Shown piece by piece: positions 1 through 9,388 of a stretch of 64,000 nt of DNA. Within the stretch, counting starts at the first letter, position 1; every line of letters starts with the position of its first letter. The notes under the pieces are model-generated. The model was not told where the DNA came from and made no database searches. It was given only the letters and a program-made list of their open reading frames with translations. This stretch comes from Gaiellasilicea sp963731615 (lineage in GTDB: Bacteria > Actinomycetota > Thermoleophilia > Gaiellales > Gaiellaceae), in NCBI GenBank assembly GCA_963731615.1, contig CAVSWD010000006.1, positions 1 to 64,000 of the forward strand, read 5' to 3'. Made by a program: the position numbers and the translations under genes.

Positions 1-2662
1 CGGCGGCGGCTCGGCTTCGAGCACGCGTAAGCACACCTCAACGACCTGCGGGTTGAACTGTGTCCCGCTGCCTCTCGAGCCGGCGAAACAGCAAGGCCTC
101 CAGTGGCGGCAGGGCGCGGCGGTAGGGCCGGTTGGTCGTCATTGCATGGAATGCGTCGCAGGCGAAGATGATTCGCGACTTTAGTGGAATCTCGTCGCCG
201 GCCTTGCGGTTCGGTACCCCTTGCCGTCCCAGCGCCGCGGGCAGGAGTGGACGATCCTGCAGACGTCCTGCAGCTGGTTGATCGGCGTGATGATCTTCGC
301 GCCCAGCTCGGGGTGGGTCTCGATCAGCTTGCGTTCCTCGGCGTGAAGCGGCCCGGCTTCAGGAGGACCGAGTTGGGATCCGATCTTGCCGATGTCGCGG
401 AGAGAGCGCACCCAGCTCGGTCGCTTCAACGTCTCGCCGTCAAGCCCGAGCTCTTTTCCGACTCGGAGCGCCGTATCGGTGATCCAGCGCGCGTGCGGAC
501 GCCAGTACTCGTCGTGCCTCGAGCGCGTTCGCGAGCGCCTCGATCGTGGAGAGAAACGTGCGTTCGAGGCCTGAGTCGACGCGTTCGCGATCGCGAGTTC
601 GCCTGATGGGCGAGCCGCCGAGCAGATCGAGCTCGCGGTCGCCGACCTCGCCGCAGGGCGGGTGCGATGGTGATCACCCCCAGCGCCGTCCAGCGCGCGA
701 CGCGCTGCGAAGTAGGGTCGACATCGCGCAGAGGCAGCTCGCTGAACGTCCGGTCGCGCGGACCAGGACGAACGGTTCGAGCCACTGGGCGAACGGCGCG
801 ATCGTCTTGGCCGGGAGCCGGCGCCCGACGACGCTCCTCCTCGTAGCCGGCAGCGGCCAGCCCGACCAGATCGCCGTCGCTCGCCTCCTGCCGCCAGAGT
901 GACGCGTGCGGGGCGCCGAAGAGGCGGGCGGCGCCCTGGACGACCCGCTCGAGCACGTCGTCGAGACCCTCGGCGGCCGCGAGCTCCCGGCCGAACGGCA
1001 GCGCCTTCGCGCTCTCCGCCTCGCGGCTGCGTCGTAGAGGCTCGCATTCTCGCCAGCGCCGACCGCTGGCTGATCTCGGCCAGCACCTCCAGCAGGCGCA
1101 GGTCGCCGTTGTCGAAGCTGGTTCAGGTCGAACTTCCAGACGACGATCCGCCGATCACGCGCGTCCCGTAGTGGAGCGGGACGGCGATGATCGACTCCTC
1201 GATCCGCTGGGTGCCCTCGATCTTGACGGCGAGTAGTCTCGCAGGCGGAGGCGTCGTCGAGGAGCAGCGACTCGCCTGTCTCGACCACACGGCCTGTCAG
1301 TCCCTCGCCCACACGGGTGCGGAAGACCTCCGCAGTTGTGACTTCGGGGGTGGTCAGGTCGCCCTGAAACGCGATCGGCACGAGCTCTTCGTGATCGCGG
1401 AGGTAGACGCGGCAGTTGTGGTAGTCGATCAGCTGGCGCAGCTCGTTGGCGATCGCCATGCCGATCACGCGCACATCGTTCGAGCGATTCAGCTTGCCGG
1501 CGAGCGACTGAAGCATCTTCAGATAGGCGATCGAGCGAATGTCGTCGCTGCGGACATGCTGCGGCTCGGGCCGCTCGGTGGCGGAGTCGTCGAAGAGGAC
1601 GACCTGGTTTTCGCCCCGAGCCTTCGCCGTCATCATCGCGGCCTCGGCGCAGGCGACGAGCTCGCGCGGATTGCCGGCGTGCTTGGGGCCCTGGGCGATT
1701 CCGACCGAGACGGCGATCGAGCCCACCAGGTCGACCGCAAGCGTCTCCAGGCGCTCGGCCAGGCGGTTTGCGAGCGCGAGCGCACGCTCCTCCTGGCTCG
1801 CCGGAATGATCATCGCGAACTCCTCGCCGCCGATCCGGCAGACGACGTCGCTTGTGCGGACGGTCGCGCGCAGGTGGTCGGCGAGCTCGATCAGGACCTG
1901 GTCGCCGATCGCATGGCCGTAGACGTCGTTCACCTTCTTGAAGTCGTCGATGTCGAGCATCACGACGGCCACGTTCTGATGCTCGCTCGCCGCCAGTGTC
2001 AGCTCGCGGCGAAGGCGCTCGTGGAAGTAGCGGTGGTTGTAGAGGCCGGTGAGCGAGTCGGTCTGGGCCTCCCGCTCGAGCCGGTCACGGGCGTGCGCGT
2101 TGTCGAGCGCGAGGGCGGCGGCGTCGCCGACGCGTCTCGCGAGCTCGAACTCGTCCTCGCTGAACGAGGCGTCCTCGCCGATCCGGTAGACGTTGAGCGT
2201 GCCCTTCAGCGCTCCGCGCGCGACGAGCGGGACGACGATCAGCGCCTCCGGCTCGAGCGGTGTGCCAGGAACGAAATGCACCCGCGGATCGAGGTGCGCC
2301 TGATTCGAGAGCACGGGCTCGCGGTGCTCGACCGCCCAGCCCGTGATCCCCTCGCCGAACGGGAACCGCTCGCTCAGGATCTCCTCCGCGTAGTCGCTGC
2401 GAACGAGCGTTGGCAGGAGCTCGCGCTTTTGCTCGTCGGCCTCGTAGATGTGGAGCGCGTCGTAGGGAACGATCTCGTCGAGCGTGTCGGCGATCCGCAC
2501 GAGCAGGGAGTCGAGGCTCTGCTCCGAGAGCAGGTCGTGGAAGACGTCGGCGAGCCGGCGGTACGACTCGACCTGCTCGGCGCCGGGGCCGCTGTCCGCG
2601 TGCGAGACCAGCCGCATGTGCGGGACGCCGTGCCTGGGGGAGGATCGGGCGGGTTCTTCCAT
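1..2662 (-). pseudogene. GAF-GGDEF-GAF-HD-GYP cyclic-di-GMP signalling protein, frameshifted, cut by left edge
   Basis: The intact N-terminal part (to about residue 470) has a GAF domain at roughly residues 30-180 and a diguanylate cyclase domain at roughly 195-360. The latter has an RxxD inhibitory site (RTSD) five residues before the active-site GGEEF. A second GAF domain begins near residue 370. From about 1240 down to 1 the reading frame changes repeatedly. Fragments in different frames still spell GAF (EESIIAVPLHYGTR), an HD-GYP core (DIGKIG, RWDGKGY) and, at the extreme left, the HD-GYP tail (SGTQFNP). The gene would make and/or degrade c-di-GMP in response to GAF ligands. The indels cluster at the window edge, so either poor sequence or real decay is possible. 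The ATG at 2662 is used; an ATG at about 2617 is an alternative. Confidence 0.75.
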
Positions 2663-2818
2663 CTGTCGGCGGGCGCCGGATCACGAGGGTCGGCCGCCCG
2701 TGCAGAGATCTTCGCGCGTTCCCCGCTTGCCGGCCTCCCTCGAAAGGGGGGAGCAGGCGGCTTGACTTCCGCACCTGCGTCTCGTTGACTTGACGCGAGT
2801 GAAGGGGGAGACAACGCT

Positions 2819-3655
2819 ATGGTGGCTGACGTGAGCCTTGCGGAGAGCCCGCGCACGTACGCGACGGCCGACCCCGTCGTGCGGCTCGAGGACGTGAACA
2901 AGAGCTTCGGCGACAACCACGTCCTGCGCGGGATCGACCTCGAGGTCGCGAGCGGCGAGGTGCTCACGATCATCGGCCCGAGCGGCAGCGGCAAGAGCAC
3001 GCTGCTGCGCTGCGTCAACCTGCTCGAGCCGCTGCAGAGCGGCAAGGTCTACTTCGAGGGCGAGGAGATCACGCGCAAGGGCGCCGACGTCTCGGCCGTG
3101 CGGCAGCGAATCGGGATGGTCTTTCAGCAGTTCAACCTCTTCCCGCACCTGACCGTGATGAACAACCTGACGCTCGCTGCCCGACGGATCCGCCATCGCC
3201 CTCGGGCCGAGGCGGAGGAGCGCGCGCGGACGCTGCTCGAGCGCGTCGGCCTCTCCGAGAAGGCGGATCAGCACCCGCACCAGCTCTCCGGCGGCCAGCA
3301 GCAGCGGGTCGCGATCGCCCGGGCGCTGATGATGGAGCCGCATGTGATGCTCTTCGACGAGGTCACCTCCGCGCTCGACCCCGAGCTCGTCGGGGAGGTG
3401 CTGATCGTGATGCGCGACCTTGCGCGCGAGGGGATGACGATGCTCGTCGTCACCCACGAGATGCAGTTCGCGCGCGAGGTCGGCGACCGGCTCGTCTTCA
3501 TGGACGAAGGGCGGATCGTCGAGGCAGGCGTTCCCGCCGACGTGCTCGATCAACCGCGAGAGGAGCGAACGCGCCGCTTCCTCAGCCGGTCGCTGCAGCT
3601 CGCAGGATCGCTCGAGAAGCTTTCAATCACCGACGAGGAAGGAGCAGTTGAATGA
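2819..3655 (+). CDS. Polar amino-acid ABC transporter, ATP-binding protein
   Basis: A 278-residue GlnQ/GluA-type ATPase. Walker A (GPSGSGKST) starts near residue 53, the Q-loop lies in VFQQFNLFPH, the signature LSGGQQQR is near residue 156, and Walker B is VMLFDE followed by the H-loop VVTHE. It powers uptake through the two permeases encoded downstream. The ATG has a purine-rich SD (GAAGGGGGAG) about 8 bases upstream. The stop overlaps the next start as ATGA, so the genes are translationally coupled. Family and role are clear. The exact amino acid (glutamate/glutamine class) is inferred from family resemblance only. Confidence 0.95.
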   Translation: MVADVSLAESPRTYATADPVVRLEDVNKSFGDNHVLRGIDLEVASGEVLTIIGPSGSGKSTLLRCVNLLEPLQSGKVYFEGEEITRKGADVSAVRQRIGMVFQQFNLFPHLTVMNNLTLAARRIRHRPRAEAEERARTLLERVGLSEKADQHPHQLSGGQQQRVAIARALMMEPHVMLFDEVTSALDPELVGEVLIVMRDLAREGMTMLVVTHEMQFAREVGDRLVFMDEGRIVEAGVPADVLDQPREERTRRFLSRSLQLAGSLEKLSITDEEGAVE

Positions 3656-4572
3656 AGAGGATCATCCTGGCCACGATGGGGGTCGCCGTCTTTGCCGTAT
3701 TCGCCGCGACGCTCGGGTCGGCCCAGCCCACGGCCTCGACCGGGCCTGCCCAGGCGGAGGCGAGCTCCGCAGCGCTGCCGAAGCTACCGGCCGACATCGC
3801 CGCCCGGAAGCGGTTCATCATCGGCGTCAAGTGCGACACGCCGCCGTTCGGCTACACGGACGTCCGCGGCAAGAACGCCGGCGTCGACGTCGAGATCGCG
3901 AAGTGGTTCGCCCGGTACGCCTTCGGCCGTGAGCAGCGCCTCACGTTCGTCTGCGCGCCGACTGCGCTTCGCGAGCCGCTGCTGACAGGCGGCCGCGTCG
4001 ACCTCGTCATCTCGACCTTCACCTACACCGCCGACCGAGACACCCGGATCGACTTCTCGCGGGCGTACTACAAGGCGTCGGGACGGTTGCTCGTGAAGAA
4101 CAACTCGCCGATCCAGTCGCTGAACGACATCCGCGGCCGCACGGTGGCGACCACCCCCGGCTCGGTCTACGACCGCTGGATGCGGCGCTGCTTCACGAAC
4201 ACTCAGGTCCTCGCCGTCGAGAGCGTCACTGCCGCGATCCTGGCCTTCAACCAGGGCCGGGCGGACGCGGTCATGTTCGACGACACGTCGCTCGCGCTGC
4301 AGGCGGCGACAGACCCGAACGCGAAGCTGACGGACGACATCTTCCAGGAGGGGCCGTACGGGATCGGGATCCGGCAGGGGAACGTCGCGCTGAAGCGCTG
4401 GGTCGACTCGCGACTCGCGATCATGAAGCAGAAGGACCTGTTCCTACCGATCATCCGCAACAACGTGGCACCGCGGTTCGTGCCCGCGTTCTCAAGGAAC
4501 ATCCTGCGGCCGAACAACAATTTCGTGTACCGGTCGGCGAACCTGCCCAGCCTCGAAACCGTTTGCCCGTAA
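3652..4572 (+). CDS. Amino-acid ABC transporter substrate-binding protein
   Basis: A 306-residue extracellular solute-binding protein of family 3. An N-terminal signal segment (MKRIILATMGVAVFAVFAAT) is followed by a low-complexity Ala/Ser/Pro stretch and then the binding fold from about residue 45 (RKRFIIGVKCDTPPFGY). It has the two-lobe pattern with the ligand Arg/Asp region RVDLVISTFTYTADR. There is no lipobox Cys, so it is probably released or held by an uncleaved helix. It overlaps the ATPase gene as ATGA. A strong hairpin follows the stop and probably makes this gene more abundant than the permease genes, as is usual for such importers. Confidence 0.93.
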   Translation: MKRIILATMGVAVFAVFAATLGSAQPTASTGPAQAEASSAALPKLPADIAARKRFIIGVKCDTPPFGYTDVRGKNAGVDVEIAKWFARYAFGREQRLTFVCAPTALREPLLTGGRVDLVISTFTYTADRDTRIDFSRAYYKASGRLLVKNNSPIQSLNDIRGRTVATTPGSVYDRWMRRCFTNTQVLAVESVTAAILAFNQGRADAVMFDDTSLALQAATDPNAKLTDDIFQEGPYGIGIRQGNVALKRWVDSRLAIMKQKDLFLPIIRNNVAPRFVPAFSRNILRPNNNFVYRSANLPSLETVCP

Positions 4573-4593
4573 GGCCTGCACGTTCGACGTCGA

Positions 4594-4626
4594 AGGGAAG
4601 TGGCCGCTTCGAGCGGCCACTTCCCT
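4594..4626 (+). promoter_or_regulatory. Intercistronic hairpin between binding-protein and permease genes
   Basis: A perfect 15-bp inverted repeat (4594-4608 with 4612-4626) has a 3-base loop and lies between the solute-binding protein stop and the permease start at 4635. No T-run follows, so it is more likely an mRNA-stabilising or attenuating hairpin than a full terminator. It fits the usual excess of binding protein over permease. Confidence 0.7.
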
Positions 4627-4634
4627 AGATAGCC

Positions 4635-5309
4635 ATGCTGGCGCTCACCTACGACCTGTGGGGGTTCGTCTCCGAGAACTGGGAGGAGCTTCTCGAAGGG
4701 CTCGTGAACACGCTCAAGGTGTCGGTGATCGCGGTCGCGGGCGCCTTCGTGATCGGCGTCCTGCTCGGCGCCGCGCGTGCACACAAGCTTCCGGTCGTCA
4801 GCCAGGTGACCGCGTGCTACGTCGAGCTCGTCCGGAACACGCCGATCCTCGTCCAGATCTTCCTGATCTACTTCGCGCTGCCGCAGTTCGGAATCACGCT
4901 GAACCAGTTCACGGTGGCATGGCTCGCGGTGATGATCTGGGGCGGGGCATTCAACAGCGAGAACTTCCGCGCCGGCTTCGAGGCCGTCTCCTATCGCTAC
5001 CGCGAGGCCGCCTCCGCGCTCGGCTTCGGGCCGCGGGCGACGTTCCTCAACGTGACGCTGCCGATCGGCGGCCGGATCGCGCTGCCGTCGTCGATCAACA
5101 CCTACATCTCCGTCGTCAAGAACACCTCGCTGATGTACGTGATCGGCTACCCCGAGTTGACGACGACGGCGCTCAACATCAGCGCGCTCTCACTGGAGAC
5201 GCTCGAGGCGCTCACTGTGCTCGGGGTCGTCTACCTGACGCTCGTCTGGTCGCTCTCAGCGGCGATCCGGGTGCTTGAGTCACGCCTGGCGCTCCCGGAG
5301 GGGAGGTAG
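4635..5309 (+). CDS. Amino-acid ABC transporter permease (first)
   Basis: A 224-residue membrane protein of the His/Glu/Gln/Arg permease family. It has about five hydrophobic segments. The conserved EAA loop (EAASALGFGPRATFLNVTLP) lies near residues 120-140, and the typical YVELVRNTPILVQIF segment near residue 57. It forms the channel together with the next gene product. The ATG at 4635 lies 9 bases past the hairpin. The first residues (LTYDLWGFVSENWEELLEGL) resemble other family starts. Confidence 0.93.
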   Translation: MLALTYDLWGFVSENWEELLEGLVNTLKVSVIAVAGAFVIGVLLGAARAHKLPVVSQVTACYVELVRNTPILVQIFLIYFALPQFGITLNQFTVAWLAVMIWGGAFNSENFRAGFEAVSYRYREAASALGFGPRATFLNVTLPIGGRIALPSSINTYISVVKNTSLMYVIGYPELTTTALNISALSLETLEALTVLGVVYLTLVWSLSAAIRVLESRLALPEGR

Positions 5310-5315
5310 CGTGAG

Positions 5316-6076
5316 GTGAGGAAGGGCGTCGTCACCCTCATCGTCGCGATCGTGGCGATCACTTTCCTCGCGGTCGTCGTCGCTCTGATACTGCCGCTGC
5401 CCGACTGGGTCGAGCCCGTCACGCGGTACATCCTCGAGGTAGGGCTTCCGGCGACCCTGCGCGTCTCTGCGATCGCCGTGGTCGGCAGCACCGTGATCGG
5501 GATCGTGCTGGGAACGCTGATCACGATTCACTTCCGGCCGTCGCAGCTCTTGATCCGCGGCTACATCGAGGTCTTTCGCGGCCTGCCGATCCTCGTCACC
5601 GTCTTCATCGTCTTCCTCGGGCTGCCCGAGATCTCCCCGACGTTCAGGTTCAGCCCGCTGACGAGCGCGGCGCTCGCACTCGTGGTCTGGGGCAGCGCGC
5701 AGGTCGCCGAGGCGACGCGCGGGGCCGTGCAGTCGATCCCGCGCGAGCAGCACGAGGCCGCTGCGGCGCTCGGCTTCGGCTGGCTCGGGTCGCCACGCGT
5801 GGGTGATCCTGCCGCAGGCGCGGCGACGGCTGCTGCCGCCCTTACGTCGGCCTGGTCGTGAACATCATCCAGAACTCGACGCTCGCCGCGGCGATCGGCG
5901 GCGTCGAGATCCTGAAGGCGGCGGATTCGCAGTACCAGCGGCTGTCGTTTCCGCCGCCGATCGGGATCGGCGAGATCCACGCAGTCGAGATCTTCGCCGG
6001 TACCGCGATTCTCTTCTTCCTGATCTCGTTCCCGCTGACCCGGCTCGCCGCCGTCCTCGAGAAGCGGCTGGTCTAG
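5316..6076 (+). CDS. Amino-acid ABC transporter permease (second), two frameshifts
   Basis: The N-terminal part (GTG at 5316, up to HEAAAALGFGWLG) and C-terminal part (VNIIQNSTLAAAIGGVEIL to KRLV) are clear halves of a second family-3 permease. They lie in different frames. Removing one base near 5791 and one near 5842 restores EAAAALGFGWLGRHAWVILP and a continuous EAA loop of about 253 residues. Both indels are single bases in an otherwise well-kept gene, so I favour sequence error. If real, the importer would lack one half of its channel. It starts 6 bases after the preceding permease and ends the operon. Confidence 0.85.
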
Positions 6077-6079
6077 GAG

Positions 6080-7036
6080 CTACGCAACGCTGGGAATCGT
6101 GAGCACGACGCGGAGCGAGTAGGCCCGCGACGTTGAGCTCGAGTTGGTCAGCGTCGCTGTGCACTCGGCCGGGCCGAGCTCGCGCCGGTCGATCGAGACC
6201 GTTGTCTTGCCCTGCGTGATCGTGCGGAGCGCCACCCGCGTGCCGCCGCAGCGGATCTCGAGCTGCGCGCGGGGGCGCTTCTCGGTCGCGCCTCTGAACG
6301 TCGCCGTCGCGGTCACGCGCCGTCCGGGGCCAAGCAGGCCGAACTCGACCACGGCGCGCCGCTTCGACCCCAGGTTCCCTTGCTTCGTCAGCGTGACGGG
6401 CCTCAGCACCGGCGGATTGACCGTCGCCGGAGGCGGGCCGAGGCCGAAATCGGCCTTCAACGCCGCGATCACTGTTGCGTCGGGGGGCGAGAGCCAGGGG
6501 ATGGCGAAGCGGCTGCTCGGGAGCGCGAGCTGGGCATAGTCCTCGGCGAAGATCTCGGCGATGCTTCGGTTCCAGCCGAGGTCGTAGTTGCGGGCGACGC
6601 TGGCGAGCCGGACGAGCTCGCCCATGCTGCGGGCACGCCACCACTCCTTCGTCCCGTTCGGCTCGGCCACGCCGGCGACGGGGCTGGAGCGATCGAGGTG
6701 GTGTCCGTACTCGTGCACGACGGTGTGAGCGGTCACGGAGCTCTGCTCGGCCGGCACGACCATCACGTTTCGGTTGTAGCAACCGCCGGCGTTCCGTCCG
6801 CACGTCTCGCGAAGCTCCTCCCACGAGACGATGTCGGTCCGGAGCGTCGCGATCTCGTCGCCGTGCGGCGCGGCGCGCAGCAGCGCGGCGTACCACTCGA
6901 CGTCGACTCCGTCCGCCTGCACGTCGAAGCGCATCGGGCGGCCCTGGTCGTCCTGCAGCAGCACCTCTGCGGCCGCCGCCTCGCCTGCGAAGGCGAGCGA
7001 CGCGAGGACGGAGAGAAGAAGGAGCGCCCTGCGCAC
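6080..7036 (-). CDS. Secreted HExxH metallopeptidase-like protein
   Basis: 318 residues with an N-terminal signal peptide (MRRALLLLSVLASLAFAGEAAAA). A zinc-peptidase motif HEYGHHLD lies near residue 109, and a downstream EIFAEDYAQ could give the third ligand. The C-terminal 100 residues are a Cys-containing beta-rich region of unknown role. It is probably an exported peptidase or peptidase-like binding protein. The GTG start at 7036 is supported by a -10-like TACGAT only 6 bases upstream with no SD, which implies a leaderless mRNA. I cannot assign a peptidase family. Confidence 0.8.
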   Translation of the reverse strand: MRRALLLLSVLASLAFAGEAAAAEVLLQDDQGRPMRFDVQADGVDVEWYAALLRAAPHGDEIATLRTDIVSWEELRETCGRNAGGCYNRNVMVVPAEQSSVTAHTVVHEYGHHLDRSSPVAGVAEPNGTKEWWRARSMGELVRLASVARNYDLGWNRSIAEIFAEDYAQLALPSSRFAIPWLSPPDATVIAALKADFGLGPPPATVNPPVLRPVTLTKQGNLGSKRRAVVEFGLLGPGRRVTATATFRGATEKRPRAQLEIRCGGTRVALRTITQGKTTVSIDRRELGPAECTATLTNSSSTSRAYSLRVVLTIPSVA

Positions 7037-7189
7037 GCGGCCATCGTAGACGGGGGCAGGTAAGAGAAGAGTAAGAATCCGGCGCGGCTAGCCGATGTCG
7101 GGCTCGGTTTGCGTTGTCGCCGGCGGAGCGGCGGGAGGCGTGCTGGACGTGGAGGGCGCCGCCGCCACGGGGCTGAGTCGAGGGGCGAG

Positions 7190-9293
7190 TCAATCCGCGG
7201 GGGCAGCGGCGTCGTTGTCCGTCGAGAAAAAGTGGCGGACGATGCGGCGGTAGATGTCGCGTCCTCGCTGGGCGTCGTACGCGGTCGAGGTGCGCCTCCC
7301 GCTGACGAAGCCGCTCGTCCATGATCAGCGCCAGCTCCTCGACCCACTCGCGGTGCGCGTGCAGGAGCGGCGCGTACTGGGCCTGGCCGAGCTCGTAGAC
7401 GAGGGCGCCGTCGACCGCGCGGACGGTGGCTGCACGCGGCTCCCCGGTCAGAAGCGACATCTCGCCGATCACCTCGCCGCGTGCCAGCGTGGCGACCTTG
7501 AGGTCGGGCCCATCGTCCCGGCGCAGGATGACCTCGACCTCGCCGTCGGCGACGACGAAAAGGGACGTGCCCGGCGTTCCCTGGATCGCGAACCGCTCCA
7601 GCGGCCCAAGTGCCAGCGGTCGCGCCGACCGCGCGAGTGCGCTCAGCTCATTGGCGGCGAGCATCCGGAACAGCGGCAGTGCGCCCAGGAGGTGCTCGGC
7701 GTCCTCCAGCGGCGGCTGCTCTGCGTCCAGGGGCTCGACCACGTCGAGGCGGGGTCCGTAGCCGTCGCGCCGCTGGAGGGCCGGGATCCGCTTCGGTTGC
7801 TCCATGTACGCCTCGAGCAGGCTCACCTGCTGCGGAATGCACTCGCTCCCCGTCGGATTCATCAGCGACCGCTCCTCCGCCCACGCAGCGACCGCGTTCA
7901 TCGACGCCCGGTACTGATTGCACGCGGCCGCGAAGAGCCCGTCCTGGTCGAGCATCAGCTTCGCGACCACCTGTGGCACGCGCAGGCCGGGCATCGAGTC
8001 GAGGCGCGCCCGCCGGTGCCAGAGCACCAGCTCGCGCGCAGGCCGCGGCAGGTACCCGAGCTCCGGGAACGCGACTGACGTCTGTCGCAGGACGGCCCGC
8101 TCCGCGTCGCGGAACACACGCTGCCACGTCTCCTGTGCGTTGAAGCGATTCGGACCTGCAAGCTCGATCGCCTGCTTCAGATCCTCGTGATGAACGCGCA
8201 GGAACTCCAAGGTCGCGCGCTTCTTGCGCAACAGGTTCAGCAGCGACACAGGCCCGGCTCGCGCGACGCTCTGCTTCGGGAACGCGATCTCGCGTCGCTC
8301 CCACACGGCTCGCCAGGCGTCTGCGTCGAGGCGGCTGCGGATCGCTGCGAAGCGCTCGCTCTCGATGGCCGCACGTTCCGCCGGAGTCAGCAGATCGCCG
8401 ACGTCGCCGCGCACTGCTTCGACGATCCCGAGGCACGTCAGCAGCTCGAGGTAGACGCCCACGCGGAGCAGCCACCCCGGTTCGGCCAGGAACCGCTGCT
8501 TGTGGACGATGTCGGCGACGAGGGCACGCGTGTACAGGGACGCCTTTTCCATCCCGATCAGCAGCACGGGGAACCACGGGTGGTACGCGTCGCCGGGGCT
8601 CGCGAAACCGGCCGCGGCGGCCTGGCGCGCGACATCTGGGCCCACGACTCGTTCGAGCACGCGGCCGTACAAGGACCCGAGCAGCCGGACATCGGCGACG
8701 TCCAGCCTCGTCTCGGCCGTGGAGACAGCATGATCGCCGTCGACCAGACGCAGCTCGACGCTGAGTTGCTGCAGGAACAGGTGGCCGAACCCGTAGGGAT
8801 CGTGGTCGCCGGCGGCGTCGACGAGGTCGGTCTCCGGGTTGAGCGCAAGCACGAAGCGCGTGTCGGCCGGCTGCGCTGCGCGGAGCGACCCGCCGCCGTT
8901 CGCGTCGAAGCACTTCAGATCGACCGTCCGCCGGTGCCATTCCGGCAGCTCGATCGGGGGAGCGGCTCCGTCGTGCCCGGTCAGCGACAGCGTCACGTCG
9001 ACAGTCATCCCCTCGCGCCGCTCCGGCAGGGTGTAGAGGACGTAGACACGGTTGGTGCCGTCGTCACCGCCGAGCACCAGCGCCGCGTGGTCGCTCGAGC
9101 CGAGGCCGGGATGGCGCCCGTCGTCGGTCGGACGGCGTCCGCGCACGAACGGCACGACCTGGATCGCGGTCGCTCCCGCTTCCCGTTGCAGTTCGCCGCC
9201 GATCCGGTCGCGGATCTGCGTGTAGCGCGGTCGATGTCGCGGCGTGTCGGTAATCGCGGACCCTCGTCGATCGTAGGAGCGGGCTTGATCCAA
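7190..9293 (-). CDS. Large protein with C-terminal cyclic nucleotide-binding domain, one frameshift
   Basis: About 700 residues. The N-terminal 480 residues match nothing I recognise; they are rich in Trp/Arg and helix-forming stretches. A C-terminal Crp-type cNMP domain has the jelly-roll and the phosphate-binding cassette GEMSLLTGEPRAATV. Near 7278 the frame shifts by one base. In the new frame the protein ends naturally (DIYRRIVRHFFSTDN...) at 7190. No DNA-binding HTH is visible after the cNMP domain, so it looks like a sensor or effector rather than a Crp regulator. The start is uncertain: TTG at 9293 is the only canonical start before the conserved part, and it lies divergent to the glp operon. 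Confidence 0.65.
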
Positions 9294-9325
9294 GACGCAA
9301 GCAGGAGAGTTGTATCGTCGGAGCG

Positions 9326-9388
9326 ATGTGCTTCGACGGCACCTTCCTGATGCGCCGCGTGCTCGCCTCCGTCGAGCGACCCGCGTGA
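9326..9388 (+). CDS. 20-residue ORF translationally coupled to glpD
   Basis: An ATG at 9326, preceded by GGAGCG, opens a 20-codon frame (MCFDGTFLMRRVLASVERPA). Its TGA overlaps the GTG start of glpD as GTGA. It could be a leader that delivers ribosomes to glpD, or a chance frame. No coding statistic is possible at this length. Confidence 0.35.
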   Translation: MCFDGTFLMRRVLASVERPA

